A stretch of DNA of 11,814 bases from Thermaerobacter marianensis (GTDB lineage: Bacteria; Bacillota; Sulfobacillia; DYIH01), in the NCBI GenBank assembly GCA_020723785.1, contig DYIH01000028.1, positions 1,853-13,666 on the forward strand, given 5' to 3'. Shown here in pieces: positions 1 through 7,400 of the stretch. Both the position numbers and the translations under genes were made by a program. Numbering within the stretch: the stretch's first letter is position 1; every line of letters begins with the position of its first letter. A model generated the notes under the pieces. That model ran no database searches. It was not told where the DNA came from and was given only the letters and a program-made list of their open reading frames with translations.

Positions 1-15
1 CGGCGCCGAGCACAC

Positions 16-90
16 TGGGGCGTCGCCAAGCGGTAAGGCAGCGGCCTTTGGAGCCGCTATTCCTAGGTTCGAATCCTAGCGCCCCAGCCA
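16..90 (+). tRNA. tRNA-Gln (anticodon TTG)
   Basis: A full cloverleaf can be drawn. The acceptor arms TGGGGCG (16-22) and CGCCCCA (80-86) pair perfectly. The anticodon stem GCGGC/GCCGC closes the loop CTTTGGA, with anticodon TTG at 48-50. The T arm carries the GGTTCGAATCC core. Discriminator G87 is followed by a genomically encoded CCA at 88-90. It is the first of two tandem tRNA genes upstream of tig, 49 bp before the next. Its promoter must lie at or before the window edge. Confidence 0.96.
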
Positions 91-139
91 TTCTCTTTCC
101 GGCCGATCACCATAGCTTGCCTTCATGCCCCGGTGACGT

Positions 140-224
140 GCGAGGGTGGCGGAACTGGCAGACGCGCAAGACTTAGGATCTTGTGCCTCGTGGCGTAAGG
201 GTTCAAGTCCCTTCCCTCGCACCA
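140..224 (+). tRNA. tRNA-Leu (anticodon TAG)
   Basis: The acceptor arms GCGAGGG (140-146) and CCCTCGC (214-220) pair. The anticodon stem CAAGA/TCTTG closes the loop CTTAGGA, giving anticodon TAG at 174-176. A long variable arm follows, as expected for a class II leucine tRNA, then a T arm with GGTTCAAGTCC. Discriminator A221 is followed by encoded CCA at 222-224. It is probably co-transcribed with the preceding tRNA-Gln. No hairpin terminator is visible before the tig promoter. Confidence 0.96.
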
Positions 225-248
225 TAGCCTTTCCCGGCCTGTCGTCTA

Positions 249-257
249 TGCTATAAT
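249..257 (+). promoter_or_regulatory. Extended -10 promoter of the tig-clpP-clpX run
   Basis: TGCTATAAT combines a perfect TATAAT (252-257) with the TG of an extended -10 element. The -35 region is poor (roughly TTTCCC at 230-235), as is tolerated with extended -10 promoters. Transcription would start near 264. This leaves about 60 nt of leader before the tig ATG at 324 and makes the upstream GTG at 276 an unlikely start. Confidence 0.6.
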
Positions 258-323
258 GTAGCAATTGACGAGCCCGTGGCCGGTGCCCGCCGCGGTGGCC
301 AATTTCATGGTTTCGGGAGGTTC

Positions 324-1595
324 ATGGTGAAAGCGACGCTCGAAAAAATCGAAAACAGCCGGGCTGTTATCAACGTCGAGGTCGACGCCTCCGTGGTCGA
401 GAAGGCGCTGGACCGCGCCTATCAAAAGGTCGTCCGGCGCGTCAACATCCCCGGCTTCCGCAAGGGAAAAGCGCCCCGGTCCATCGTTGAACGAGTCGTC
501 GGCAAGCACGTCCTCTGGGACGAGGCCCTGGACCACATAGTCGGGCACGCCTTCGACCATGCGGTGGCGTCGACCGGAATCGAGCCCATCGACCGCCCCC
601 GCATCGAGATACTGCGTATGGAGGATGGAGCGCCCCTGGCCTTCAAGGCTACGGTTGATGTCAAGCCGGAGGTCGAACTGGGCGATTACCGCGCCGTGAG
701 CGTCCCCCGGGAAGCCGTGCAGGTGACGGACGCCGACGTGGACGAACACCTGCGCCGGCTGCAGGAACGCCATGCCAAGCTGGTCCCGCTCGAGGATGGC
801 GAGGTGGCGCCCGGCTGCGTCGTCGGGTTCCGCGTCATCTCCGGGATGGGAGAAGCAGCCGGCGAACTCCAGTGGGCGGAGATCGGCTCCGGCCAGCTCC
901 GCGAGGATTTCGAGCAGCAGGTCCTTGGCGCCCGTCCGGGAGAGGAACGCCCCGTCCAGGTCGCCTTCCCCGCCGACCACACTGACCAACGCGTGGCCGG
1001 TCAGACGGTGGCCATGACGGTCAGGGTCGAGGAGATCAAGGGCAAGGAGCTGCCGCCCCTGGATGACGCTTTCGCCCATTCGGTGGCAAATTGTGCCACC
1101 CTGGAGGAATTGCGTTCCCATACAGAGAATAAACTGCGGGAGGCGGCGCAGCAGGTGGCCGACCGCTTACAGGCCAACCGCGCCGTCGAGGCGGTCGTCG
1201 GCCAGGCCCGGGTGGACCTGCCGCGGGCGATGGTCGAGCGGCGCCTGGAGGCGCTGATCAACCGGTGGCGGGAAGACCTGGCCCGGTACGGGGTGTCCCC
1301 CGAAGCATACCTGGCGCGTTCGGGTCAAACCCTTGAAGAGGTCCGGTCCCGGTTGCTCGGCCAAGCGGAAGCGGAGGTCAAGACCGAGCTGGTGCTGGAG
1401 GCCGTGGCCAAGGGCGAGGGGATCACCGCCACCGACGAGGAGGTGCGGAGCCGTCTGCGCGAGGCCGGCCTGCCCGAAGAGGTGGCCGGGATCGTCCGGC
1501 AGATGATCGTCCAGGAGAAGGCCGTCGAGCGGCTCAGGGAACTGGCGGCGGCCAACGCGGACGCGGCTGGCTCCGCGGCCGAGAGTCCGGCATGA
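324..1595 (+). CDS. tig: Trigger factor, ribosome-bound chaperone and peptidyl-prolyl isomerase
   Basis: Trigger factor sits at the ribosomal exit tunnel, shields nascent chains and can isomerise proline bonds. The 423-residue product has the family's normal length and domain order. The N-terminal ribosome-docking domain has the signature GFRKGKAP at residues 44-51. The FKBP-like isomerase domain covers about 150-240 and ends in the typical stretch EEIKGKELPPLDDAFA. The helical C-terminal chaperone domain follows, with a short Ala/Ser-rich end. The start at 324 is preferred because of the GGGAGG at 315-320 and the promoter position; spacing to the ATG is short, so the adjacent GTG at 327 is also possible. 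The open frame extends back to GTG 276, but those residues do not look like the family. It is the first gene of the run, directly followed by clpP, so folding and degradation factors are probably co-transcribed. Confidence 0.96.
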   Translation: MVKATLEKIENSRAVINVEVDASVVEKALDRAYQKVVRRVNIPGFRKGKAPRSIVERVVGKHVLWDEALDHIVGHAFDHAVASTGIEPIDRPRIEILRMEDGAPLAFKATVDVKPEVELGDYRAVSVPREAVQVTDADVDEHLRRLQERHAKLVPLEDGEVAPGCVVGFRVISGMGEAAGELQWAEIGSGQLREDFEQQVLGARPGEERPVQVAFPADHTDQRVAGQTVAMTVRVEEIKGKELPPLDDAFAHSVANCATLEELRSHTENKLREAAQQVADRLQANRAVEAVVGQARVDLPRAMVERRLEALINRWREDLARYGVSPEAYLARSGQTLEEVRSRLLGQAEAEVKTELVLEAVAKGEGITATDEEVRSRLREAGLPEEVAGIVRQMIVQEKAVERLRELAAANADAAGSAAESPA

Positions 1596-1648
1596 TCTTC
1601 CTGAGAAAAATGACGATAAGATATTCGACGGAGGAGGAGTTGGCAAGC

Positions 1649-2260
1649 ATGTCCCAGATGCATCTGGTGCCCATGGTCGTCGAGCAGACCAACCGGGGCG
1701 AAAGGGCTTACGACATTTACTCCCGTCTTTTGAAGGACCGGATCATCTTCATCGGCACGCCCATCGACGACACGGTGGCCAATCTGGTCATCGCCCAGCT
1801 CCTCTTCCTTGAGACGGAGGACCCCGACCGGGACGTCTCCCTGTACATCAATTCTCCGGGCGGGTCGGTAGACGCTGGGCTGGGCATCTACGACACGATG
1901 CAGTACATCAAGCCGGATGTCTCGACCATCTGCGTCGGGATGGCCGCCAGCATGGGCGCTGTCCTGCTGGCCGGCGGCGCCAAGGGCAAGCGGTACGCCC
2001 TGCCCAATTCCAAGATCATGATTCACCAGCCGTGGACCGGCGGGATCCGGGGCAAGGCCACGGACATCAAGATCTACGCCGACGAAATCCTCAAGGACCG
2101 CAAGCGGCTGAACGAGATTCTGGCGCATCATACCGGGCATCCGTTGGAGAAAATCGAGCAGGATACGGAGAAAGACTATTTCATGTCAGCCGGTGAAGCC
2201 AAGGCATATGGTATTGTCGACGAGGTCCTGAGCCCCCGCGCCCTGCAGAAGGGCAAGTGA
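1649..2260 (+). CDS. clpP: ATP-dependent Clp protease proteolytic subunit
   Basis: ClpP is the serine peptidase that forms the double-ring degradation chamber used by ClpX and other Clp ATPases. The 203-residue product has the full catalytic triad: Ser101 in GMAASMGA, His126 in MIHQPW, and Asp176 in the EQDTEKD segment. The spacing fits characterised ClpPs apart from one extra residue after MIHQPW. The usual N-terminus (VEQTNRGERAYDIYSRLLKD) and the glycine-rich INSPGG strand are present. The frame is open from ATG 1592, which overlaps the tig stop as ATGA, and from ATG 1610. However, 1649 has a strong GGAGGAGGAG at 1630-1639 and leaves a short propeptide-like start MSQMHLVP; ATG 1658 aligns with the Bacillus start but is far from the RBS. 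Its partner ATPase gene clpX follows after 89 bp. Confidence 0.96.
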   Translation: MSQMHLVPMVVEQTNRGERAYDIYSRLLKDRIIFIGTPIDDTVANLVIAQLLFLETEDPDRDVSLYINSPGGSVDAGLGIYDTMQYIKPDVSTICVGMAASMGAVLLAGGAKGKRYALPNSKIMIHQPWTGGIRGKATDIKIYADEILKDRKRLNEILAHHTGHPLEKIEQDTEKDYFMSAGEAKAYGIVDEVLSPRALQKGK

Positions 2261-2349
2261 CGAGCGAGGAAGGTAACTCGGTGGTACGATCAGGGTGGTT
2301 GATCGGGATGACGGTTCGTTTTCACACGGCTTAGGGAAGGAGCCGGAGG

Positions 2350-3612
2350 ATGTTCAAGTTCACCGACGAGAAGGGCCAGCTCAAGTGCTCGTTCTGCGGA
2401 AAGTACCAGGACCAGGTGCGGCGCCTGGTGGCCGGGCCCGGTGTCTACATCTGCGATGAATGCGTCGAGCTCTGCAACGACATCATCGAGGAAGAGCTCA
2501 ACGAGGAGATGGACTTCGAGCTCAAGGACATCCCGAAGCCCCGCGAGATCAAGGAGATCCTCGACCAGTACGTCATCGGCCAGGAGAAGGCCAAGAAGAT
2601 CCTGGCGGTGGCCGTCTACAACCACTACAAGCGGATCAACATGGGCAGCAAGGTCGATGACGTCGAGCTGCAGAAGAGCAACATCCTGATGCTCGGGCCG
2701 ACGGGCAGCGGCAAGACGTTGCTGGCCCAGACCCTGGCGCGCATCCTCAACGTTCCCTTCGCCATCGCCGACGCCACCTCGCTGACCGAGGCCGGCTACG
2801 TGGGCGAGGACGTGGAGAACATTCTGCTCAAGCTAATCCAGGCCGCCGATTACGACATCGAGAAGGCGGAGAAGGGCATCGTCTACATCGACGAGGTGGA
2901 CAAGATCGCGCGCAAGTCGGAGAACCCATCGATCACCCGCGACGTCTCCGGCGAGGGCGTCCAGCAGGCCCTGCTGAAGATCCTGGAGGGGACGGTGGCC
3001 AGCGTGCCGCCCCAGGGCGGGCGCAAGCACCCTCACCAGGAATTCATCCAGATCGACACGACCAACATCCTGTTCATCTGCGGCGGGGCCTTCGAGGGGA
3101 TCGAAAAGATCATCCAGAACCGCGTCGGCCGCAAGATGATCGGCTTCGGAGCCGAGTTGCACTCCAGGGACAACCGGCGCATCGGCGAGATCCTGGCGCG
3201 GATCCTGCCCGAGGACCTGCTCAAGTTCGGGTTGATTCCCGAGTTCATCGGGCGGCTGCCTGTAGTGGCGACCCTGGATGCCCTGGACGAGGACGCGCTC
3301 ATCCAGGTCCTCACCGAGCCCAAAAACGCCATCTCCAAGCAATACCAGAAGTTCTTCCAGATGGACGGCATCGACCTGGAATTCACCGACGACGCGTTGC
3401 GGGCCATCGCCCAGGAGGCCATGAAGCGCAAGACCGGCGCCCGGGGCCTGCGGGCGATCATCGAGGACGTCATGCTCGACGTGATGTACGACATTCCCTC
3501 CCGGGAGGATATCGCCAAGTGCATAGTCACCCGGGAAGTGGTGGCCAACCGCAAGGACCCCATCCTCATCCCCCGCGACCGCAAGCGCGGCAAGCGGGAG
3601 GAGACGGCGTAA
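2350..3612 (+). CDS. clpX: ATP-dependent Clp protease ATP-binding subunit ClpX
   Basis: ClpX is a hexameric AAA+ unfoldase that recognises tagged or specific substrates and feeds them to ClpP. The 420-residue length is standard. The N-terminal C4 zinc-binding domain uses Cys13, Cys16, Cys35 and Cys38. Walker A GPTGSGKT lies at 116-123 and Walker B IVYIDE at 177-182. The GYVGED pore loop is at about 149-154. GGRKHP, the substrate-gripping RKH loop, is near 223-228. The IGF tripeptide at 264-266 is the loop that docks on ClpP. The sensor-2 GARGLR is at 363-368. The ClpP-docking loop and the neighbouring clpP indicate a functional ClpXP pair. AAGGAG at 2337-2342 sits 7 nt before the ATG and sets the start. 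The C-terminus is short and basic. A hairpin terminator follows, so this gene ends the first transcription unit. Confidence 0.97.
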   Translation: MFKFTDEKGQLKCSFCGKYQDQVRRLVAGPGVYICDECVELCNDIIEEELNEEMDFELKDIPKPREIKEILDQYVIGQEKAKKILAVAVYNHYKRINMGSKVDDVELQKSNILMLGPTGSGKTLLAQTLARILNVPFAIADATSLTEAGYVGEDVENILLKLIQAADYDIEKAEKGIVYIDEVDKIARKSENPSITRDVSGEGVQQALLKILEGTVASVPPQGGRKHPHQEFIQIDTTNILFICGGAFEGIEKIIQNRVGRKMIGFGAELHSRDNRRIGEILARILPEDLLKFGLIPEFIGRLPVVATLDALDEDALIQVLTEPKNAISKQYQKFFQMDGIDLEFTDDALRAIAQEAMKRKTGARGLRAIIEDVMLDVMYDIPSREDIAKCIVTREVVANRKDPILIPRDRKRGKREETA

Positions 3613-3650
3613 CGCGCGTTTGGTGACACCGCAACCCAGACCCTCCGGGG

Positions 3651-3680
3651 CCGGCGGGAGCAACCGCCGGTTTTCCGTTT
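3651..3680 (+). terminator. Rho-independent terminator after clpX
   Basis: A 7-bp perfect GC stem, CCGGCGG (3651-3657) with CCGCCGG (3664-3670), closes a 6-nt loop and is followed by a T-rich run starting TTTTCCGTTT. It lies about 40 bp after the clpX stop and separates the tig-clpP-clpX unit from lonB. Confidence 0.75.
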
Positions 3681-3721
3681 CACGGGATGCTCCGCGCGGG
3701 CGGCGGAGTGTGCGGCGGATG

Positions 3722-3751
3722 AAATAACCATCGCGCGATGGGGGCAGAATG
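3722..3751 (+). promoter_or_regulatory. Candidate sigma-F (forespore) promoter of lonB
   Basis: GGGCAGAATG at 3742-3751 fits every position of the Bacillus sigma-F -10 consensus GGNNANAHTR. At the expected 15-nt spacing the -35 is AAATA (3722-3726), which matches GYWTA at only 3 of 5 positions. Transcription would start about 50 nt before the lonB GTG. In B. subtilis lonB is transcribed in the forespore by sigma-F. The match could be chance, since the consensus is loose and the -35 is weak. Confidence 0.35.
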
Positions 3752-3807
3752 CTAGGCGAGGCGGGTGCGTTCGAGCGCCGGTACGCAACGCGAGGGGGAG
3801 AGACACG

Positions 3808-5526
3808 GTGAGTCAACTCGGCGGTATACTGACCCTGGTCCAGGTGTTTTTCGCCGTCGTCATCGGTCTCTATTTCTGGAATCTCCTGAGGAGCCAACAG
3901 AGCGCCAGGTCGGCCGTCGTCAGGGAATCCCGCAAGGAGATGGACAAACTCCAGAATCTGCGGGCGATTTCCCTGAGCGAGCCGCTGACGGAGAAGACCA
4001 GGCCGTCCAGCTTTGAGGACATCATCGGCCAGGCCGACGGGATCAAGGCCCTGCGGGCGGCCCTCTGCGGGCCGAACCCACAGCACGTCATCGTTTACGG
4101 TCCGCCCGGGGTCGGCAAGACGGCGGCGGCCCGTCTCGTCCTGGAGGAGGCCAAGCGCAATCCGGTCTCGCCGTTCAAGGAGGACGCCAGGTTCTTCGAA
4201 CTGGACGGCACCACGGCCCGGTTCGACGAGCGGGGCATCGCCGATCCCCTCATCGGTTCGGTTCACGACCCGATCTACCAGGGGGCCGGTCCCCTGGGGG
4301 CGGCGGGCATCCCCCAGCCGAAGCCGGGTGCGGTGACCAAGGCTCACGGCGGTGTGCTGTTCATCGACGAGATCGGCGAACTGCACCCGATTCAGATGAA
4401 CAAGCTCCTGAAGGTGCTGGAGGACCGCAAGGTGTTCCTGGAGAGCGCCTACTACAACCCGGACGACCCGAACGTGCCCCATCACATCAAGGACATGTTC
4501 GACAACGGCCTGCCCGCCGACTTCCGGCTGGTGGGGGCGACGACCCGGCTGCCCCAGGAACTGCCGCCGGCCCTTCGGTCACGGTGCCTGGAAATCTTCT
4601 TCCGTCCGTTGCTGGCCGACGAAATTGGTATCATAGCCGCCAACGCGGCACGCAAGATCGAGTTCGGGATCGCCGACCGGGCCGTGGAAGTGGTCAAGCG
4701 TTACGCCGCCAACGGCCGTGAGGCGGTGAACATCGTGCAGATCGCGGCCGGCGTCGCCCAGGGCGAGGGGCGGCAGGCGATCCGGGTCGAGGACGTGGAG
4801 TGGGTGGTCTCCAGCGGCCAGTACACGCCGCGGCCCGACCGCAAGGTGCCGCCCCGTCCGCAGGTCGGCCTGGCCAACGGCCTGGCCGTCTCCGGGCCCA
4901 ACGTGGGCATGCTGTTGGAGATCGAGGCCACGGCGGTGCCGGCCGGGCGCGGCCGCGGCACCGTGACGGTGACCGGCGCGGTGGAGGAGGAGGAGATGGG
5001 CTCCTTCGGCCACTTGCGGAGGCGCAAGAGCCTGGCCAAGGGGTCGGTGGAGAACGTCCTGACCGTCCTGCGGCACCACCTGGCGCAGGATTCCCGCGAC
5101 TACCACATCCACGTCAACTTCCCCGGCGGCATGCCGGTGGACGGCCCATCGGCCGGCGTAAGCATTGCCGCCGCCGTCGCCTCGGCCCTGTCGGGCCGGC
5201 CGGTGGACAACAGGGTGGCGCTGACCGGCGAGATCTCCATCCGCGGGCTGGTGAAGCCGGTGGGCGGGGTGGTGGCCAAGGTCGAGGCGGCCCGCATCGC
5301 CGGCGCCAAGAAGGTGTTGATCCCCAAGGAGAACTGGCAGGAGATGTTCCGAAACTACCAGGACGTCGAGATCGTCGCCGTCGAGACGTTGGAGGAGGTC
5401 CTCGACAACGCCCTTCTGCCGGCCCAGGACGGGGCGGCCACACCGGTCATCCCCCTGCCCGTGCCGCCGCCCGACGTGCTCGCCGCCACCGGCGGTGGAG
5501 GCGGCGTCACGGCCAGTTCGACGTGA
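3808..5526 (+). CDS. lonB: ATP-dependent protease LonB (sporulation-type, membrane-anchored)
   Basis: LonB is the Lon paralogue of endospore-forming Firmicutes. It lacks the large N-terminal substrate domain of LonA and carries a membrane anchor instead. The 572-residue product opens with a hydrophobic segment at about residues 7-25, followed by a charged, probably coiled stretch. The AAA+ module has Walker A GPPGVGKT at 98-105 and Walker B VLFIDEIG at 183-190. The C-terminal Lon peptidase has the Ser448-Lys491 dyad (DGPSAG and GGVVAK), with the same 43-residue separation as in E. coli Lon. The GTG start is supported by AGGGGGAG at 3793-3800, 7 nt upstream. The last 35 or so residues are Pro/Gly-rich and probably unstructured. 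It follows the clpX terminator and has its own leader with a possible sigma-F site. It is normally next to lonA; here an RDD gene and an IS lie between them. Confidence 0.95.
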   Translation: MSQLGGILTLVQVFFAVVIGLYFWNLLRSQQSARSAVVRESRKEMDKLQNLRAISLSEPLTEKTRPSSFEDIIGQADGIKALRAALCGPNPQHVIVYGPPGVGKTAAARLVLEEAKRNPVSPFKEDARFFELDGTTARFDERGIADPLIGSVHDPIYQGAGPLGAAGIPQPKPGAVTKAHGGVLFIDEIGELHPIQMNKLLKVLEDRKVFLESAYYNPDDPNVPHHIKDMFDNGLPADFRLVGATTRLPQELPPALRSRCLEIFFRPLLADEIGIIAANAARKIEFGIADRAVEVVKRYAANGREAVNIVQIAAGVAQGEGRQAIRVEDVEWVVSSGQYTPRPDRKVPPRPQVGLANGLAVSGPNVGMLLEIEATAVPAGRGRGTVTVTGAVEEEEMGSFGHLRRRKSLAKGSVENVLTVLRHHLAQDSRDYHIHVNFPGGMPVDGPSAGVSIAAAVASALSGRPVDNRVALTGEISIRGLVKPVGGVVAKVEAARIAGAKKVLIPKENWQEMFRNYQDVEIVAVETLEEVLDNALLPAQDGAATPVIPLPVPPPDVLAATGGGGGVTASST

Positions 5527-6024
5527 TCAGTGGTCCTTCACCACGACGACGCAGCCGGCGATCATGTCGTGCAGGGCCTGCTTTTTCTGAGTGAAGCCGG
5601 CCATGATGTAGCCGATGAGGAGGGTCAGCACGGAGGCGAGTTTCGCCCAGAAGCGGCCGGACGCCCTGCCGAAGGAAACGCGTTCACCATTCAGGTCGGT
5701 GACGATGATGCCCAGGGCCATCTTGCCCAGCGTTGCCTGGCGCGGGGAACTCTCCATGAGGGCGTAGTACAGCCAGCCCACCAGCAGCCCGCCGAACAGT
5801 TCCCCGGTTCCCGGGTGCGTGAGCGAACCACCGAAAACGCCCGTCAGAACGAAATTGACGGCGTTCAGAATCAGGGCGTCGAGGATGTGGGCGGCCAGCC
5901 TTCGCCAGAACCCGGCGTATTCCACCCGGCCCGGCCGGGGGGGTCCGCTTTGCAGGTTGGCCCCGCAACGCAGGCAGTACACCGCGTGGCTACCGTAAGT
6001 AGTGCCGCACTCCGGGCACAGCAT
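5527..6024 (-). CDS. Zinc-ribbon RDD-family membrane protein
   Basis: The product is 165 residues. An N-terminal zinc ribbon (Cys3, Cys6, Cys17, Cys20) is followed by a short linker and an RDD domain beginning at about residue 37. Features of the RDD family that are visible are the Arg pair 41-42 and Asp49 in the first membrane helix (GFWRRLAAHILDALIL) and QALHDMIAG near the C-terminus. Three hydrophobic segments are apparent, at about 43-63, 77-92 and 127-145. The function of most RDD proteins is unknown; some have been linked to ion or small-molecule transport. The start at 6024 is chosen because the zinc ribbon begins there and GGGGGAA lies 6 nt upstream on this strand. The frame is open for 17 more codons, to 6075, but those run into the IS left-end hairpin. 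It converges on lonB with directly abutting stops. The IS begins about 45 bp before its start codon. Confidence 0.88.
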   Translation of the reverse strand: MLCPECGTTYGSHAVYCLRCGANLQSGPPRPGRVEYAGFWRRLAAHILDALILNAVNFVLTGVFGGSLTHPGTGELFGGLLVGWLYYALMESSPRQATLGKMALGIIVTDLNGERVSFGRASGRFWAKLASVLTLLIGYIMAGFTQKKQALHDMIAGCVVVVKDH

Positions 6025-6068
6025 CGTATTCCCCCGTATCGAATCGGTTAAAGAAAGGCGCGGGAATT

Positions 6069-6091
6069 CCCACACCCTTCAGGGGGTTGGG
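6069..6091 (+). repeat. IS left-end hairpin
   Basis: CCC (6069-6071) pairs with GGG (6089-6091). A6072-T6087 and C6073-G6086 pair, A6074/G6085 is mismatched, and CCC (6075-6077) pairs with GGG (6082-6084) around loop TTCA. T6088 is unpaired. The segment matches the right-end hairpin at 21 of its first 24 bases and has the same orientation and the same bulged T. IS200/IS605 TnpA is known to recognise such subterminal hairpins with an extrahelical T. Confidence 0.65.
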
Positions 6092-6122
6092 ATGAGAGCG
6101 CCGTCGTTATCGCCGTATAATC

Positions 6123-6317
6123 CTACTGCCCCTGGCATTCCTCGATGTACCGGCGAATGACCTCGGCGGAGACATTCCCAGCGGTGCCAACGTAATACGC
6201 CTGGGTCCAGAGGTGTTCCCTGCCGCATCGCTCTGCACCTCACCGGTCAGGTGCGCCTTCGTAAAGTAAGTGATAGGCGATGTTGTAGTGGCTCCAGCGG
6301 GTTTTGCCGGTCTGCAT
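6123..6317 (-). pseudogene. tnpA: tnpA relic, IS200-like Y1 transposase (internally deleted)
   Basis: On the minus strand from ATG 6317 the frame reads MQTGKTRWSHYNIAYHLLY, a typical Y1-transposase N-terminus. A TGA stop occurs at codon 26. The same frame then continues with LWTQAYYVGTAGNVSAEV and ends in IRRYIEECQGQ at the TAG 6123-6125, which is the typical C-terminus including the likely catalytic Tyr. The whole relic is 65 codons, while intact family members are about 130-150 residues. The missing middle includes the HUH metal-binding motif, so the protein cannot act as a transposase. Both ends stay in one frame, consistent with a single internal deletion that created or exposed the stop. 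Confidence 0.85.
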
Positions 6318-6347
6318 ACCAACCCTCCGTGTGTTACAATACCAAAT

Positions 6348-7400
6348 ATGGAGATGGTGCGTATCTACAGGCTCCTCTGGCCGGCGCAAGCGGTGTGCGT
6401 GGAGCCCGGCCGTATCGTGCTCCCCATGGGACGCGGCCGCCCATCCGTCGTGCTGAAGGTTGATGCCCCGGCGAACGCCGGAAGCTGTAAAATCACCTGG
6501 AACGACGGGTATGAACTGCATGTCTCCATACCGGTCGAACCGGCGTGTGAAGCGCCGGGCACGGCGCGGGCTGCCGCTGATCTAGGGCAAATCCACCAAG
6601 TCGCCGTCACCACCGATACCGGGGCGGCACTGGTGGTTTCCGGCCGGGGCATCCGCTCCCAGAAGAGGCGCCTGAACCAGGTGCTGGGCGAGATCGCCCG
6701 TAAGCGTGCGCGGTGCAAGAAAGGCTCGCGCCGCTGGCGGAAACTGCAGTGTGCGCGGGCCAAGGTCAGCGCACGCGTCGAACGCCAGGTGCGCGACCTG
6801 CGCCACAAGGGTACGCGAAAGGCGATCGAGTTCTGCGAGCAGCACGGGGTTGGCAGCCTCTACGTGGGCAACCCGGACGGCGTTCGGAACCGCGACGCCG
6901 GCCGGTACCACAACCAGCGCATGGCCCAGTGGGAGTACGGCCGGGACATCGACTATCTGCAGCACAAATGCGAACAGTCCCGCATCGTGTGCTTCACCGG
7001 CACGGAGAGGGGAACCTCCAGCCGGTGTCCTGAATGCGGGCATCGGAAGCGGCCCAAGGGCCGCGAGTGGGTGTGCGGCGCATGCGTGTTCCGCGGCCAC
7101 CGCGATGTGGTCGGGAGCGCCAATATGCATGCCATCGCCTACGGAGAACGGATCGCGTTCCCCCGGAGGATCACGTATCTACGGCCCGGTCCCGTCAAAG
7201 GGTCCGGGGGCGGGATGAAGAACCGCCCCCGGTCGCAAGAGCCGGAACGTAGTAGTCGCCCGGGCACGGGCCGCGGGGAGGGCGTCTATGCCCGTTCGCA
7301 CCCGCGTTGTCTGGGTGAGTCCGCGGGTCAACCACCTGCCGCATTCTCGCGCTGCGCCAGGGCCTCGCGAGAGGCGGGCCATACCGCGGAAATCGCCTAG
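6348..7400 (+). CDS. tnpB: TnpB, RNA-guided nuclease-like protein of an IS200/IS605 element
   Basis: TnpB proteins are omega-RNA-guided nucleases, ancestors of Cas12, that help their IS persist. From ATG 6348 the product is 350 residues. Visible parts are a beta-rich N-terminus (RIYRLLWP, then VLPMGRGRP); RuvC-I with Asp78 in AADLGQ; a basic helical region (KKGSRRWRKL); a C4 zinc finger (Cys227, Cys230, Cys243, Cys246); and RuvC-III Asp253 in GHRDVVGSANM. At the RuvC-II position the usual Glu is replaced (LYVGNPDGV, Gly174); Glu209 in KCEQ is a possible shifted substitute. It is shorter at the N-terminus than common TnpBs of about 400 residues and has a roughly 80-residue tail of odd composition that overlaps the presumed omega-RNA. 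A TACAAT at 6335-6340 could be its -10 box, which would give an almost leaderless mRNA. No good RBS precedes 6348, and the frame is open from GTG 6270. Confidence 0.85.
   Translation: MEMVRIYRLLWPAQAVCVEPGRIVLPMGRGRPSVVLKVDAPANAGSCKITWNDGYELHVSIPVEPACEAPGTARAAADLGQIHQVAVTTDTGAALVVSGRGIRSQKRRLNQVLGEIARKRARCKKGSRRWRKLQCARAKVSARVERQVRDLRHKGTRKAIEFCEQHGVGSLYVGNPDGVRNRDAGRYHNQRMAQWEYGRDIDYLQHKCEQSRIVCFTGTERGTSSRCPECGHRKRPKGREWVCGACVFRGHRDVVGSANMHAIAYGERIAFPRRITYLRPGPVKGSGGGMKNRPRSQEPERSSRPGTGRGEGVYARSHPRCLGESAGQPPAAFSRCARASREAGHTAEIA

Noticed and set aside
265..270. TTGACG resembling a -35 box upstream of tig
   Set aside because: No -10-like sequence occurs 16-19 nt downstream, whereas the TGCTATAAT just before it is a sufficient promoter.
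1592..1648. Longer clpP starting at ATG 1592 or 1610, overlapping the tig stop
   Set aside because: The added residues do not look like ClpP, and the strong GGAGGAGGAG points to 1649.
2288..2304. GATCA/TGATC inverted repeat between clpP and clpX
   Set aside because: Only 5 bp with a 7-nt loop and no T run; too weak to call a terminator or operator.
2833..4485. Minus-strand open frame of 550 codons across clpX and lonB
   Set aside because: It lies opposite two certain genes and shows the Asp/Leu/Val/Arg-rich composition of antisense frames in high-GC DNA; no domain is recognisable.
4800..5594. Plus-strand frame of 264 codons inside lonB
   Set aside because: Out-of-frame Gly/Arg-rich reading of lonB with no domain; it ends in the antisense of the RDD gene.
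6116..6121. TATAAT within the IS
   Set aside because: It overlaps the end of the tnpA relic, has no matching -35 and no gene start follows on the + strand for over 200 bp.
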